Assembly: GCF_904067045.1 (NCBI RefSeq)
Contig: NZ_CAJFDC010000014.1
Span: 1 to 64,000 of the forward strand
DNA from: Pseudomonas sp. FEN
GTDB taxonomy: Bacteria > Pseudomonadota > Gammaproteobacteria > Pseudomonadales > Pseudomonadaceae
Reading direction: 5' to 3'
Length of the DNA stretch: 64,000 bases
Numbering within the stretch: the stretch's first letter is position 1; each line of letters opens with the position of its first letter. Positions 27,817 through 37,223 of the stretch are shown here, piece after piece. The notes beneath the pieces are model-generated. The model saw only the letters and a list, made by a program, of their open reading frames with translations, was not told the DNA's origin and ran no database searches. A program made the position numbers and the translations under genes.

Positions 27817-29016
27817 CTAAGCGTCCTGAGACAGCAAGGCCAGGCTGTGTCGGGCAATGACGGCGTTCTCGTCAGTGGCTATGACCCATGCGCCGACTTT
27901 GCTCTCGGGCAGGGACAGGCAGGCCGATGCAGCGATGTCAGGTTCGCGCTTGCGCGCCACGCCCAACCAGGAGCAGCCCTCAAGAATCGCATCGCGCACC
28001 TCATGCGCGTGCTCGCCGATGCCGCCGGTGAACACCAGGGCGTCGACGCCACCGAGCAGCGCGGCCATGCCACCGATTTCCTTGACGATACGACGCACGA
28101 ACAGCGCTATGGCCTGTTTGGCCGGCTCCGAACGACTGGCCATCAGTGTGCGCATATCACTGGCCACGCCACCCGAAACGCCCAGCAATCCGCATTCGTG
28201 ATACAGCAAGTGCTCGACGGCCTGCACGCTCATGCCGCGCTCGCGCAACAGGTACAGCACGATCCCGGGATCCAGGGTTCCCGGGCGGTTGCCCATGAGC
28301 AATCCGTCGAGCGTGGAAAACCCCATGGTGGTACCGCGACTGATCCGGTTCTGCAGCGCGCAGAGGCTGGCGCCATTGCCGAGGTGTGCGACGATTGTGC
28401 GCCCCTGCGCCGCGCGCGGGTCGTAATCAGGCAACACACTGCTGATAAACTCGTAGGACAAACCATGGAAGCCGTAACGACGGATACCCTCCTCGCTCAA
28501 CGCCCTGGGTAAGCCGTAAAGGGTTTCCAGCGGATCGAGCGTGTGGTGAAACGCCGTGTCGAAACAAGCCACCTGGCGCAGCGCCGGATACTCACGGGCC
28601 AGATGGAGCATCGGCGCCAGACACAACGGCTGGTGCAAGGGCGCCATCGGTGTCAGCGCCTGCATCTCGCGGATCAATGGCGCGTCGACCCGCGCCGCCA
28701 CCTCACGGCGCTTGCCACCATGCACCACTCGATGCGCCGCGCCGGCAATACGCCATTGGGCGTGGCTGTCGATCCAGCGCATCAGCTGGCTCAAAGTGGC
28801 TTCGTCCATGCCGTCCTCGGCACTCGGCCATTGTTCCTGCTGTTGGGCCTTGAACCGGGTGTCCTGATAACTCAGGCGCGCCCTGCGCTGACGCACTTCG
28901 ACACTGCCCTGCCCCAGGCAGTGAGGCGTTGAGGTATTTGCGCCATACAGGGAAAACTTCAGTGTTGAAGAGCCGGCGTTGAATACCAATAACGCGGGGC
29001 AAGGATCATCCGTCAT
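27817..29016 (-). CDS. ackA: Acetate kinase
   Basis: A 399-residue ASKHA-family kinase that makes ATP and acetate from acetyl phosphate and ADP. Signatures are VFNAGSSTLKFSLYG at the N-terminus, HRVVHGG (catalytic region), YGFHGLSYEF and VAHLGNGASLCAL, and GRPGTLDPG-type MGNRPGTLDPG. A GGGAG precedes the ATG. It follows phosphoketolase by about 40 bases on the same strand, so the pair forms an operon driven from the Anr box upstream of the phosphoketolase. No phosphotransacetylase gene is present, which fits since phosphoketolase yields acetyl phosphate directly. Confidence 0.95.
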   Translation of the reverse strand: MTDDPCPALLVFNAGSSTLKFSLYGANTSTPHCLGQGSVEVRQRRARLSYQDTRFKAQQQEQWPSAEDGMDEATLSQLMRWIDSHAQWRIAGAAHRVVHGGKRREVAARVDAPLIREMQALTPMAPLHQPLCLAPMLHLAREYPALRQVACFDTAFHHTLDPLETLYGLPRALSEEGIRRYGFHGLSYEFISSVLPDYDPRAAQGRTIVAHLGNGASLCALQNRISRGTTMGFSTLDGLLMGNRPGTLDPGIVLYLLRERGMSVQAVEHLLYHECGLLGVSGGVASDMRTLMASRSEPAKQAIALFVRRIVKEIGGMAALLGGVDALVFTGGIGEHAHEVRDAILEGCSWLGVARKREPDIAASACLSLPESKVGAWVIATDENAVIARHSLALLSQDA

Positions 29017-29058
29017 GGCGCACTCCCGAGTGAGCGGTTCAGCACATTTGCGCGCCAG

Positions 29059-31455
29059 CTACTGGTCAGGGCCGGCCTCTCGGCTTTCGCTTGCCGGTGT
29101 CCATTGCCATTGCGCCACTTCCGGTAAATCCTGGCCATTTTCGATCAGGTACAGGGTATGTTTTTCCCGCGAGGCCCAGTAACGCGCGCGTGCTGCCTCA
29201 ACCTGCGGCTGCAAGCGCGGGACACGTTCAATCACGTCCAGGGCAAGCTGGTAACGGTCCAGGTGGTTGATCACCGTCAGGTCAAAGGGCGTCGTGGTGG
29301 CCCCCTCCTCCTGGAACCCGCGGACATGAAAACGCTCCTGATCGCCACGGCCGTGCAATAGCCGGTGGATCAGCGAAGGATAGCCATGGAAGGCGAAAAT
29401 AACCGGTTTGTCGCGGGGGAACAGTTCCTCGAAAGCACCGTTCGATAGACCGTGCGGGTGCTCGCTATCGGGTTGCAGCACCATCAGGTCAACCACATTG
29501 ACCACCCTGACCTTCAAGTCCGCTACGTAGTCGCGCAACAAGGTCACGGCCGCCAGGGTTTCGAGGGTCGGAACATCGCCGGCGCAGGCCATCACCACAT
29601 CCGGGTCGGCGTCGTCATGACAGGCCCACTCCCAGCGACCAATGCCGCGCAGGCAATGGCTGATGGCCGAATCGATATCCAGCCACTGCCACGCCGGCTG
29701 TTTGCCGGCAACAATGACATTGATGTAGTTGCGACTGCGCAGGCAATGATCCGTCACCGACAACAGGCAATTGGCATCGGGTGGCAGATAGATGCGCGCC
29801 ACCTCGGCTTTCTTGTTGACCACCAGGTCGATGAAGCCCGGATCCTGATGGGAAAAGCCATTGTGGTCCTGTTGCCAGACATGGGAAGACAGTAAAAGGT
29901 TGAGCGAAGCGATGGGCTTGCGCCAGGTCACGCTGGCGGCTGCTTTCAACCACTTGGCGTGCTGGTTGACCATGGAACCGACGATGTGAATGAACGCTTC
30001 ATAGCAGGAAAACAGCCCGTGACGCCCAGTGAGCAGATAGCCCTCCAGCCATCCTTCGCAGACGTGCTCGCTGAGTATTTCCATCACCCGTCCATTGGCG
30101 GCCAGATGATTGTCATCAGGCTCCAAAGCCGCCATCCAGGTCTTGCCACTGACCTCATAGACCGCGTCGAGCCGGTTCGACGCCGTTTCATCCGGGCCAA
30201 ACAGGCGAAAGTTCGTGGACGTCAGATTGCTTCTCATGACCTCTTTCAAAAACACACCCAGCACACGCGTGGCTTCGGCCTTTAAAGCCCCCGGGGCTGG
30301 CAGCTTGACCGCGTACTCTGAAAAACGCGGGATTTCCAGGGCGCGCAGCATCAACCCACCGTTGGCATGGGGATTGGCACTCATGCGGCGGCGTCCCTTG
30401 GGGGCCAGCTCGGCAAGGTGTGCCAACAAGCTGCCGTTATCGTTGAACAGCTCCGCTGGCCGGTAACTCTCGAGCCATTCCTGGAGTTGCAACAGATGCC
30501 GGGGTTGCTGCAGGTCGGCCAACGGCACCTGGTGGGAACGCCAAGTGCCTTCGACATGCAAGCCATCGACAAACTTGGGGCCGGTCCAGCCTTTGGGCGT
30601 GCGCAGCACCAACATCGGCCAGAGCGGACGCTCTGGCACCGACTGCTCCGGCTGTCGGCGCGCGACACGCTGGATTTCGCGGATGTCCGATAAAATGGTG
30701 TCCAGGGTTTTAGCCAGCGCCTGGTGCACTGTCTCGGGGTCGTCGCCGTCGACAAAGTAAGGCTCATAGCCATAGCCATACATCAAGGCACTGAGTTCTT
30801 CCTCGCTGATGCGTGACAGCAGCGTAGGATTGGCGATCTTATAGCCATTGAGGTGCAAAATCGGTAGCACGGCACCATCGTGTCGCGGGTCGAGAAACTT
30901 GTTCGAATGCCAACTGGCGGCCAGCGCTCCGGTTTCGGCCTCGCCGTCGCCGATCACACACGCCACGATCAGGTCTGGATTGTCAAAGGCCGCACCGTAG
31001 GCGTGAGCCAGGCAGTAACCCAACTCCCCTCCTTCATTGATTGATCCGGGCACTTGCGCCGACACATGACTGGAGATGCCATATGGCCAGGAAAACTGTC
31101 GAAACAGCTGCAACAGCCCCTGGGCGTTTTGCTCCACGCGCGGATTGAGCTCGGTGTAGGTCCCTTCCAGATAAGCCTGCGCCATGATGGCCGGGGCACC
31201 GTGTCCAGGGCCGGTGACGAAGATCAGGTTCAGGTCATGGGCCTTGATCAGGCGATTGAGGTGCACGTAGATCAGGTTCAAGCCCGGGCTCGTCCCCCAG
31301 TGCCCCAGCAGCCGAGGCTTTATATCGGTCAGCGCCAGGGGCCGGCGCAACAGCGGATTATCCTTGAGATAGATCTGCCCAACGGCCAGGTAGTTGGAGG
31401 CCCGCCAGTAGGCATCGAGGCTTTCCAATTGATCATCGTTCAGAACATCACCCAT
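29059..31455 (-). CDS. xfp: Xylulose-5-phosphate/fructose-6-phosphate phosphoketolase
   Basis: This 798-residue thiamine-diphosphate enzyme splits xylulose-5-P (and often fructose-6-P) into acetyl phosphate and glyceraldehyde-3-P (or erythrose-4-P). Family marks are LLGHWGTSPGLNLIYVHLNRL, GPGHGAPA, VIGDGEAETGALAASWHSNKFL (ThDP/Mg site) and HQDPGFIDLV. Full family length. A GGAG precedes the ATG at 31455. The start lies about 68 bases from the centre of a perfect Anr box, consistent with activation at low oxygen. With AckA it provides ATP without respiration. Confidence 0.95.
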   Translation of the reverse strand: MGDVLNDDQLESLDAYWRASNYLAVGQIYLKDNPLLRRPLALTDIKPRLLGHWGTSPGLNLIYVHLNRLIKAHDLNLIFVTGPGHGAPAIMAQAYLEGTYTELNPRVEQNAQGLLQLFRQFSWPYGISSHVSAQVPGSINEGGELGYCLAHAYGAAFDNPDLIVACVIGDGEAETGALAASWHSNKFLDPRHDGAVLPILHLNGYKIANPTLLSRISEEELSALMYGYGYEPYFVDGDDPETVHQALAKTLDTILSDIREIQRVARRQPEQSVPERPLWPMLVLRTPKGWTGPKFVDGLHVEGTWRSHQVPLADLQQPRHLLQLQEWLESYRPAELFNDNGSLLAHLAELAPKGRRRMSANPHANGGLMLRALEIPRFSEYAVKLPAPGALKAEATRVLGVFLKEVMRSNLTSTNFRLFGPDETASNRLDAVYEVSGKTWMAALEPDDNHLAANGRVMEILSEHVCEGWLEGYLLTGRHGLFSCYEAFIHIVGSMVNQHAKWLKAAASVTWRKPIASLNLLLSSHVWQQDHNGFSHQDPGFIDLVVNKKAEVARIYLPPDANCLLSVTDHCLRSRNYINVIVAGKQPAWQWLDIDSAISHCLRGIGRWEWACHDDADPDVVMACAGDVPTLETLAAVTLLRDYVADLKVRVVNVVDLMVLQPDSEHPHGLSNGAFEELFPRDKPVIFAFHGYPSLIHRLLHGRGDQERFHVRGFQEEGATTTPFDLTVINHLDRYQLALDVIERVPRLQPQVEAARARYWASREKHTLYLIENGQDLPEVAQWQWTPASESREAGPDQ

Positions 31456-31515
31456 GAGGAACTCCGATTGCTGCGAGCACGAGCATTTACTATCGGAGTC
31501 GGAGCACTTTCTGGC

Positions 31516-31529
31516 TTGATCTACATCAA
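31516..31529. promoter_or_regulatory. Anr (FNR-type) box upstream of phosphoketolase
   Basis: TTGATCTACATCAA is a perfect match to TTGAT-N4-ATCAA. If the box is centred at -41.5 relative to transcription, the start would fall near 31481, leaving about 26 bases before the xfp ATG. Confidence 0.8.
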
Positions 31530-31562
31530 ACCATCGGGCTTCCGTACCCCGTTACCTGGTCA

Positions 31563-32528
31563 TCAATTCTGCTGCGAAACGTCGTTGACCTGCGTCCCCT
31601 CTTGCATCTGTTCCCGCGCATTATGGACAGCGGGCGGCAGTTTGAGTGCAAGTACATTGCAGGCGGGATTATCGAGAATACCCTCGGCGGTGCTGCCAAT
31701 CGTCGAACTGAGCAGATGGTGATTGGCCGAACCGATGATCAGAAGATCATAAGCATTACGCTGGATATAACAACGAATGACGTTGGCCGGCGCGCCCACC
31801 AGGAAATGCCGATGCTCCTGGGCGATCCCGTGCGCGGTTGCCAATGCATCGAATACATTCCGGCGGGTCTCATAGCTCGGTAACTCACCTTTGGAGACGG
31901 TCGCGGTAATGTTGGTACAGTCCACGGCATCACTGTTGTAGACGGTAATCAGATGCAACGAAGCATTACGGGCTTCCGCCAATTGCCGGGCCATACTGAT
32001 GAGCTGGTCATTTTCCGCCGCGTTGCCTTCGCTCTCAAGCTCGATATCCACGGCAACCAGAAACTTGCTGAGGCGAGGGGCCGGCGCTTGCTTGATGTAG
32101 AGTACCGAGGTCGGACTGGCACACAACAAGTCCCAGTCCAGTGATGACAGCACCAGACGTTTTAAATGAGCTTCCTCATGCAAGTCCTTGATAATCAGAT
32201 CGGCATTCACTTGCTGTGCATAGGCTGCCAGCTCGGACGCGGATGGCTTGCCCCAGACCACGTCGTAATGCACTTCAAGTCCCTTTTCGCGTAACAACAC
32301 GGTTTCGCTGTTCAACCACAACCGATGAGCATCCATCATGCCTTCGCGGGCTTTGTCTCGATTGGCGATGTTGGCGTGCCCGAGCAAATCGATTGCCGCC
32401 GAGTGGACAAACGCAACCAGGTACAGCGGTGCATTGAGCGTCTGCGCCAGGACTCCCGCATATTCCAACGCAGGGGTATGCACGGCTTCTGGCGGAGCGA
32501 TAAGGAGCAAACGCGATGATCGGATCAT
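31563..32528 (-). CDS. Tandem universal stress protein
   Basis: A 321-residue protein made of two UspA domains (about 1-145 and 155-305). Domain 1 shows ADLIIKDLHEEAHLKR and domain 2 shows AYDLLIIGSANHHLLSSTIGSTAEGIL, in which the usual G-x2-G-x9-G(S/T) ATP loop is only partly kept. Such Anr-controlled Usp proteins support survival during anaerobic energy stress in Pseudomonas. The ATG at 32528 follows GAGGTGTGTC; an ATG five codons upstream is less likely. It lies upstream of xfp but separated by xfp's own Anr box. Confidence 0.9.
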   Translation of the reverse strand: MIRSSRLLLIAPPEAVHTPALEYAGVLAQTLNAPLYLVAFVHSAAIDLLGHANIANRDKAREGMMDAHRLWLNSETVLLREKGLEVHYDVVWGKPSASELAAYAQQVNADLIIKDLHEEAHLKRLVLSSLDWDLLCASPTSVLYIKQAPAPRLSKFLVAVDIELESEGNAAENDQLISMARQLAEARNASLHLITVYNSDAVDCTNITATVSKGELPSYETRRNVFDALATAHGIAQEHRHFLVGAPANVIRCYIQRNAYDLLIIGSANHHLLSSTIGSTAEGILDNPACNVLALKLPPAVHNAREQMQEGTQVNDVSQQN

Positions 32529-32641
32529 GACACACCTCGGCATTCGGTGAAGTTACAGGCAGCCCTGCCGTTGAATGGTCCATGTACGCCTGTGCCGCGT
32601 CATGGCCAACTTCTATCCTGAGCCCAAAGCCGCGTGCCGGT

Positions 32642-32655
32642 TTGATCTCCCTCAA
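32642..32655. promoter_or_regulatory. Anr-like box upstream of the tandem Usp gene
   Basis: TTGATCTCCCTCAA matches the FNR/Anr consensus with one substitution in the second half. It ends about 115 bases upstream of the Usp start codon. Confidence 0.6.
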
Positions 32656-32751
32656 TAATACTGAAACAGGTCGGAGACCTCCCCGCATTCAAATGGAAGC
32701 CGGAAAGAACGCATGGAAGCTCGTTTGAATGGTTTTTGCCGCAACCTCCTT

Positions 32752-35034
32752 TTACCGGCTGTCAAGATAACGGAACAGTTCCTCCTCCTGATCGAAATGC
32801 AATCGCACAAGGGTGTCCAGGCGAATCAACTGATGTTGAATCTCGTCAGCGGAAGCCGTCGCCTGCGCGGCGCTGAAGTCCACGCTCATGCGCGCCAGTA
32901 AATGGATAAGGCGGAAAATCTCCCGGTGTACGTGACTCATCGCTGACAAGGGGTCCTCGCCCCGCAGGCTTCGGGTCAGCAGTGGATACAGGGTGTTTTC
33001 ATCTTCCCGTTCATGCTGGGCCAGGGTGACTTGCAGTTTTTCCACCAGCGCCAGCAAGTCGCTCCGCGCTTGTTCAAGCGGGCGCTGGGCAAAGTCGCCG
33101 GCCAGTTGATGCAGATCGCTCAGCACAGCGGCCAGTTGAGTGTGTTCGTCTTGAAGGTGATCGATATGCTCCACGGCGAGCTTTCGTTGGCTGAGGCCCC
33201 ATGATTCTCCCAATGCACGCAAGGCATTGATGATGATCAGCACGTCGATGCCCTCCTGCACGATGGCGCCGGCAAGCGGCGGCAGATAGCCGAAGGCAGC
33301 GATAGCCATCGCCAGCAGTGACATGCCCATGCCGACCCGCACGCCCTGGCGGGCAATCCGGCGTGTCCGGCGGGCAATATCCAGCGCCTCGACCAGCCGG
33401 TCCAGGCGATCGACCAGCAACACGACACCGGCCGCTTGCGCGGAGGCCGTGGCACCGGCCGCGCCCATGGCCACGCCGACGTTGGCCGCGGCCAAGGCCG
33501 GCGCATCGTTGATGCCGTCGCCGACCATCAGCGTGCTGGCGTGTCGGCAGCCTTCCTGTACGGCACGCACCTTGTCTTCGGGGGTCAAGCCGGCACGCAA
33601 CTCGTCGATTCCGGCCGACAAGGCAATCATCTCGGCGGTTTCCAGGCGGTCGCCGGTGAGCATGACGATCCGTTCGATACCCCGGTTACGCAGGCGCCGC
33701 AACGTCTGCGGGGTTTCCCGCCGCAGGTTGTCCGAAAACACCAGCAGGCCGGCGAGAGCCCCATCCACTTCGATGAAGCTGCCACTGCATGCCAGGTAAT
33801 CCATGTGGCGCAGCATGGCGACGGCCCAGTCAGCCACGGGAACTTGTTCATGGGCAAAAGACAAAGTGCCGAAACGTACCCGCTGGCCATCGACCTGCCC
33901 ACAAAGACCGGAACCCGGACGTTCTTCCACATCCTGGGGGACACTGAGAGGCAGTTGGCGCTGCTGCGCCGCTTCGACAATGGCCTGGGAGATGGGATGC
34001 GTCGAGGCTTGTGCCAACGAAGCGGCCAGCCCCAGCAGACGCTGCGGATCGAGCAGTCCGTTGACTTCTATCGACTGCAGACGGGCATGGCCGCTGGTCA
34101 GCGTGCCGGTCTTGTCGAGAAACACCTGTTTGACCTCGGCCAGCGCCTCCAGGGTCGTCCCGTCCTTGATCAGGATCCCGCGTCGCGCGGCCCTCGAGAT
34201 GCCCGACATGATGGCAATCGGTACCGCCAGAATCAGCGGACACGGCGTGGCCACCACCAGAACCGCCAGGGCCCGCAGCGGATCTCCGCTTATTTGCCAG
34301 GCCAGCGCGGCAATCAGCAACGTCAGCGGAATGAACAACAAAGCATAGCGGTCGGCCAGGCGCACGTAGGGTGCGCGCGAACGGCGTGCCGCCTCGGCCA
34401 GCCGAACGACCCCGGAATAGGTGCTCTGCGCGGCCGTCCGGGTGGCCATCAGCAGGAACGGAGCACCGACATTGGAAACGCCGCTGGGCAGCAGTTCGCC
34501 TTCCCGGCGGGTGACCGGCAGCGACTCGCCGCTGAGCGCCGACTCGTCCAGAATGGCCGCCGCGCTCAGCAGTCGGCCGTCGACCGGCACCACCTCGCCC
34601 AGACGGACCAGCAGTGTCTGCTGCGGTTGGACTTGCTCAACCGGGATTTTGCGCAAGTCGTCCTGCTCCTGCAGCCAGGCAAACCGTGGTGCCCGATCGA
34701 CAAGCGCACGCAATTCGCGTTCGGCGCGTTGTTTGGTAAAGAACTCCAGGGTGCGTCCGCTGGCCAGCATCAAGGCCACCACCGCCGCCACCAGCGTCTG
34801 CTGAAAGACCAGGGCGGCGGCAATCGACAGCAGTGCAATGAGATCGACGCCTACCTCGCGTCGAGCCAGGCGCCTGGCGATCTCGACAAGCAGCACCAGG
34901 ACCATCAACAGACTGCCCGCGGCCCAGCACCTCGATGCCCAGTCAGACGCATGGGCAAAATAGGCAACCCCCCCGGCCAGCAGCGTCAGGCTGGTGATCA
35001 GCAATAACAGTGGGTCCAGCCACTTGCCGGACAT
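32752..35034 (-). CDS. P1B-type metal ATPase with C-terminal hemerythrin domain
   Basis: The 760-residue membrane ATPase has DKTGTLTSG (phosphorylated Asp), SGESLPV (actuator), GDGINDAPAL (hinge) and the ion-site motif TPCPLILA in its sixth-helix region, with AIVQEGIDVL in the last membrane pair. The C-terminal 150 residues form a hemerythrin-like four-helix bundle with His/Glu di-iron ligands (HIDHLQDEH, HEREDENTLYPLL, HVHREIFRLIHLL, HFDQEEELF). ATPases with TPC and a hemerythrin tail form the P1B-5 group, thought to export Ni, Fe or Co and to sense oxygen or iron. There is no N-terminal metal-binding domain. The ATG at 35034 after GAGGGG is chosen; a TTG at 35076 would add 14 residues. It lies downstream of the PolX gene. 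Confidence 0.85.
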   Translation of the reverse strand: MSGKWLDPLLLLITSLTLLAGGVAYFAHASDWASRCWAAGSLLMVLVLLVEIARRLARREVGVDLIALLSIAAALVFQQTLVAAVVALMLASGRTLEFFTKQRAERELRALVDRAPRFAWLQEQDDLRKIPVEQVQPQQTLLVRLGEVVPVDGRLLSAAAILDESALSGESLPVTRREGELLPSGVSNVGAPFLLMATRTAAQSTYSGVVRLAEAARRSRAPYVRLADRYALLFIPLTLLIAALAWQISGDPLRALAVLVVATPCPLILAVPIAIMSGISRAARRGILIKDGTTLEALAEVKQVFLDKTGTLTSGHARLQSIEVNGLLDPQRLLGLAASLAQASTHPISQAIVEAAQQRQLPLSVPQDVEERPGSGLCGQVDGQRVRFGTLSFAHEQVPVADWAVAMLRHMDYLACSGSFIEVDGALAGLLVFSDNLRRETPQTLRRLRNRGIERIVMLTGDRLETAEMIALSAGIDELRAGLTPEDKVRAVQEGCRHASTLMVGDGINDAPALAAANVGVAMGAAGATASAQAAGVVLLVDRLDRLVEALDIARRTRRIARQGVRVGMGMSLLAMAIAAFGYLPPLAGAIVQEGIDVLIIINALRALGESWGLSQRKLAVEHIDHLQDEHTQLAAVLSDLHQLAGDFAQRPLEQARSDLLALVEKLQVTLAQHEREDENTLYPLLTRSLRGEDPLSAMSHVHREIFRLIHLLARMSVDFSAAQATASADEIQHQLIRLDTLVRLHFDQEEELFRYLDSR

Positions 35035-35115
35035 CGATACGAGCCCCTCAAAACCTCCGGGTTTCAAGATACGCAACGTTCCCTCCCTGCCCCAGGCAAT
35101 GGTTGCTGATTGGAA

Positions 35116-36909
35116 TCAAGCACGTCCAGGTCGCTCGCGAGCGCCATCCCGTAAAAACACCTTGAGCTGCGCCAGCGAACGGGTATTGAGCACGTCGCCT
35201 GCTTCCAGCCAGGCTCGACGTGCCTGAGCGACACCATGGCGCAAATAGGCAAAATCGGCGCAGCGGTGGGCATCCGAATTGATGCTGATCAGCACACCTT
35301 CGTCCTTGGCATATTGGCACTGGAGATCGAACAGATCCATGCGCCGCGGCTGCGCGTTGAGTTCCATGGCGCAACCACGTTGGGACGCGGCCTTGATAAT
35401 TGCCGGGAGATCCATGTTCAGCGGTTCGCGCTGATTGATCAGCCGACACAGCGGGTGCGCCAGAATCGAGAAGTAGCGATGATCCATGGCCCTCAGAATA
35501 CGCTGGGTCTGTTGGCGCAGGGGCAGCTCGAAATGACTGTGGACGGCGCCCACCACCAGATCCAGGCGTTGCAGGATATCGTCCGGCAGATCCAGGCTGC
35601 CGTCTTCGAGAATGTCCACCTCGATGCCCTTGAGCAAGGTCATGCCTTGCAAGCGAGCGTTGAGCGCGTCGATCTGGTCGATTTGCTCCAACAATCGCTC
35701 GATATCCAAGCCATGGGCCACTCTGAGGGAACGTGAATGCTCGGTGATCGCCAGGTACTCCAAGCCGGCCGCCGTCGCCGCGAACGCCATCTCTTCCAGA
35801 CTGTTGCCGCCATCCGAGGCCCGGGTATGGGCATGCAGGTCACCCTTGAGATCGCTCAACTCAATCAGCCTGGGCAAACGGCCTTTGAGGGCCGCCGCGA
35901 CTTCACCACGGTCCTCGCGGAGTTCCGGTGTGATCCACGGCAACCCCAACGCCTGGTAAACAGCAACCTCGGTGCTGCTGGCCAGGCATTGCCTGGCCCT
36001 GAACAGGCCATACTCACTGAGCTTGAGTCCCAGTTTCTGCGCCCGCTGGCGAATCGTGATGTTATGCGCCTTGCTACCGGTGAAATACACCAGGGCGGCG
36101 CCATACACCTCCGGCTCGACGACGCGCACATCCACCTGCATGCCCGAAGTCAACAGGACGCTGACACGCATGGGCCCCTTGACCAGTACCGTGGCAATCT
36201 CCGGATGTTCGATGAAGTGTGCGGTGACGTCCACGGAAGGCGCTGCCGCGACAAGGAGATCGATATCGCCGACGGTGTCGCGCATACGGCGCAGACTTCC
36301 GGCCACCGTTGCTTGCTCGACCCCCGGAATCTGCCGCAGGTACTCGATCAATTCGTGAGCCAGCGGTTCGACAAAAGCCAACGGCAGACGGCGGTCCCTG
36401 CCAATCCCCTTCTGCGCGGCACGCAGCAGCCGCGCCTCCATCTTTTCGCCGAAGCCGGGCAGATGTCGAATGCGCCCCTGCTGGGCGGCCCGGCATAGCT
36501 GCTGTGCGGATTCAATACCCAGATCGTGATAGAGCTGTTTGACCCGTTTGGGCCCGAGCCCGGCGATGGAAAGCAGTCCGACCAGCCCGGGTGGCAATGT
36601 CGAACGCAAGCGTTGGTGCAGGGCGCAATCGCCGCTGCTGACGATTTCGTTGATCTTGCCCGCCAGATCAACCCCGATGCCCCTCAGCTTGGGTAGCGGT
36701 TCGCCACTGGCGATCAGCTCGGCCACCTCGAACGTCAAGGCCCTTATAGTCCGCGCCGCGTTGCGGTATGCCAGGATTCGGAAAGGGTTGGCGTCGTCGA
36801 TTTCGAGCAGATTCGCGATCTCTTCAAAAATCCCGGCGATGTGATCATTGCCAATCGGTCCCTGGGCCGAGGACAACGGCCCCTGGGGAGGACCTGCGGT
36901 GAGCTTCAT
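35116..36909 (-). CDS. PolX-type DNA polymerase/PHP-domain protein
   Basis: Order of domains: helix-hairpin-helix/8-kDa part (about 20-130, LEIDDANPFRILAYRNAARTI), polymerase beta-like palm with GSLRRMRDTVGDIDLLV (acidic pair GDIDLLV), and a C-terminal PHP phosphoesterase with DLHAHTRASDG, ITEHS, GAVHSHF, LAHP and NSDAH metal ligands. PolX enzymes do gap-filling base-excision repair and proofreading. Several starts are possible (36993, 36948, 36909). The Anr box at 36971-36984 overlaps the first region, and a -41.5 placement puts transcription start near 36936, which favours the ATG at 36909 (597 residues). Its place in a stress cluster suggests repair under anaerobiosis. Confidence 0.9.
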   Translation of the reverse strand: MKLTAGPPQGPLSSAQGPIGNDHIAGIFEEIANLLEIDDANPFRILAYRNAARTIRALTFEVAELIASGEPLPKLRGIGVDLAGKINEIVSSGDCALHQRLRSTLPPGLVGLLSIAGLGPKRVKQLYHDLGIESAQQLCRAAQQGRIRHLPGFGEKMEARLLRAAQKGIGRDRRLPLAFVEPLAHELIEYLRQIPGVEQATVAGSLRRMRDTVGDIDLLVAAAPSVDVTAHFIEHPEIATVLVKGPMRVSVLLTSGMQVDVRVVEPEVYGAALVYFTGSKAHNITIRQRAQKLGLKLSEYGLFRARQCLASSTEVAVYQALGLPWITPELREDRGEVAAALKGRLPRLIELSDLKGDLHAHTRASDGGNSLEEMAFAATAAGLEYLAITEHSRSLRVAHGLDIERLLEQIDQIDALNARLQGMTLLKGIEVDILEDGSLDLPDDILQRLDLVVGAVHSHFELPLRQQTQRILRAMDHRYFSILAHPLCRLINQREPLNMDLPAIIKAASQRGCAMELNAQPRRMDLFDLQCQYAKDEGVLISINSDAHRCADFAYLRHGVAQARRAWLEAGDVLNTRSLAQLKVFLRDGARERPGRA

Positions 36910-36970
36910 GGCGTCATCCCGACTGGATGGAGGTCGTGGAGCCAGCATTACCGATCTTGCTCCCTCACGA

Positions 36971-36984
36971 TTGATATAAATCAG
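36971..36984. promoter_or_regulatory. Anr-like box upstream of polX
   Basis: TTGATATAAATCAG matches TTGAT-N4-ATCAA with one end mismatch. The distance to the ATG at 36909 matches that seen for the xfp and flippase boxes. Confidence 0.65.
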
Positions 36985-37049
36985 CCCGGGCAATGTCCGC
37001 AGCTTACATTTCGCCGCCGGTCGTCCATCAATATGCGGTGTCCCGACTA

Positions 37050-37063
37050 TTGATAAAACTCAA
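37050..37063. promoter_or_regulatory. Anr-like box upstream of the erythromycin-esterase-like gene
   Basis: TTGATAAAACTCAA matches the Anr consensus with one substitution. It lies between the divergent polX and esterase-like genes and could serve the latter. Confidence 0.55.
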
Positions 37064-37223
37064 ATGGTCGACCGCATTCAGGCGTAGGAATGATTGATGA
37101 GGTGGTACAAGCCAGCGACGTTGAACAGATCGAACACATGCCAATCCTTGCCCACCCTCGACCGTCGACGTGATGCCGCGCGGCAACGCACGTCGGGCAA
37201 TCCACCCTGGCGGGATGACATTC

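Noticed and set aside
33436..35007. 523-codon plus-strand frame opposite the metal ATPase
   Set aside because: Gln/Arg/His-rich composition typical of antisense frames in high-GC genes; the minus-strand gene has all ATPase motifs.
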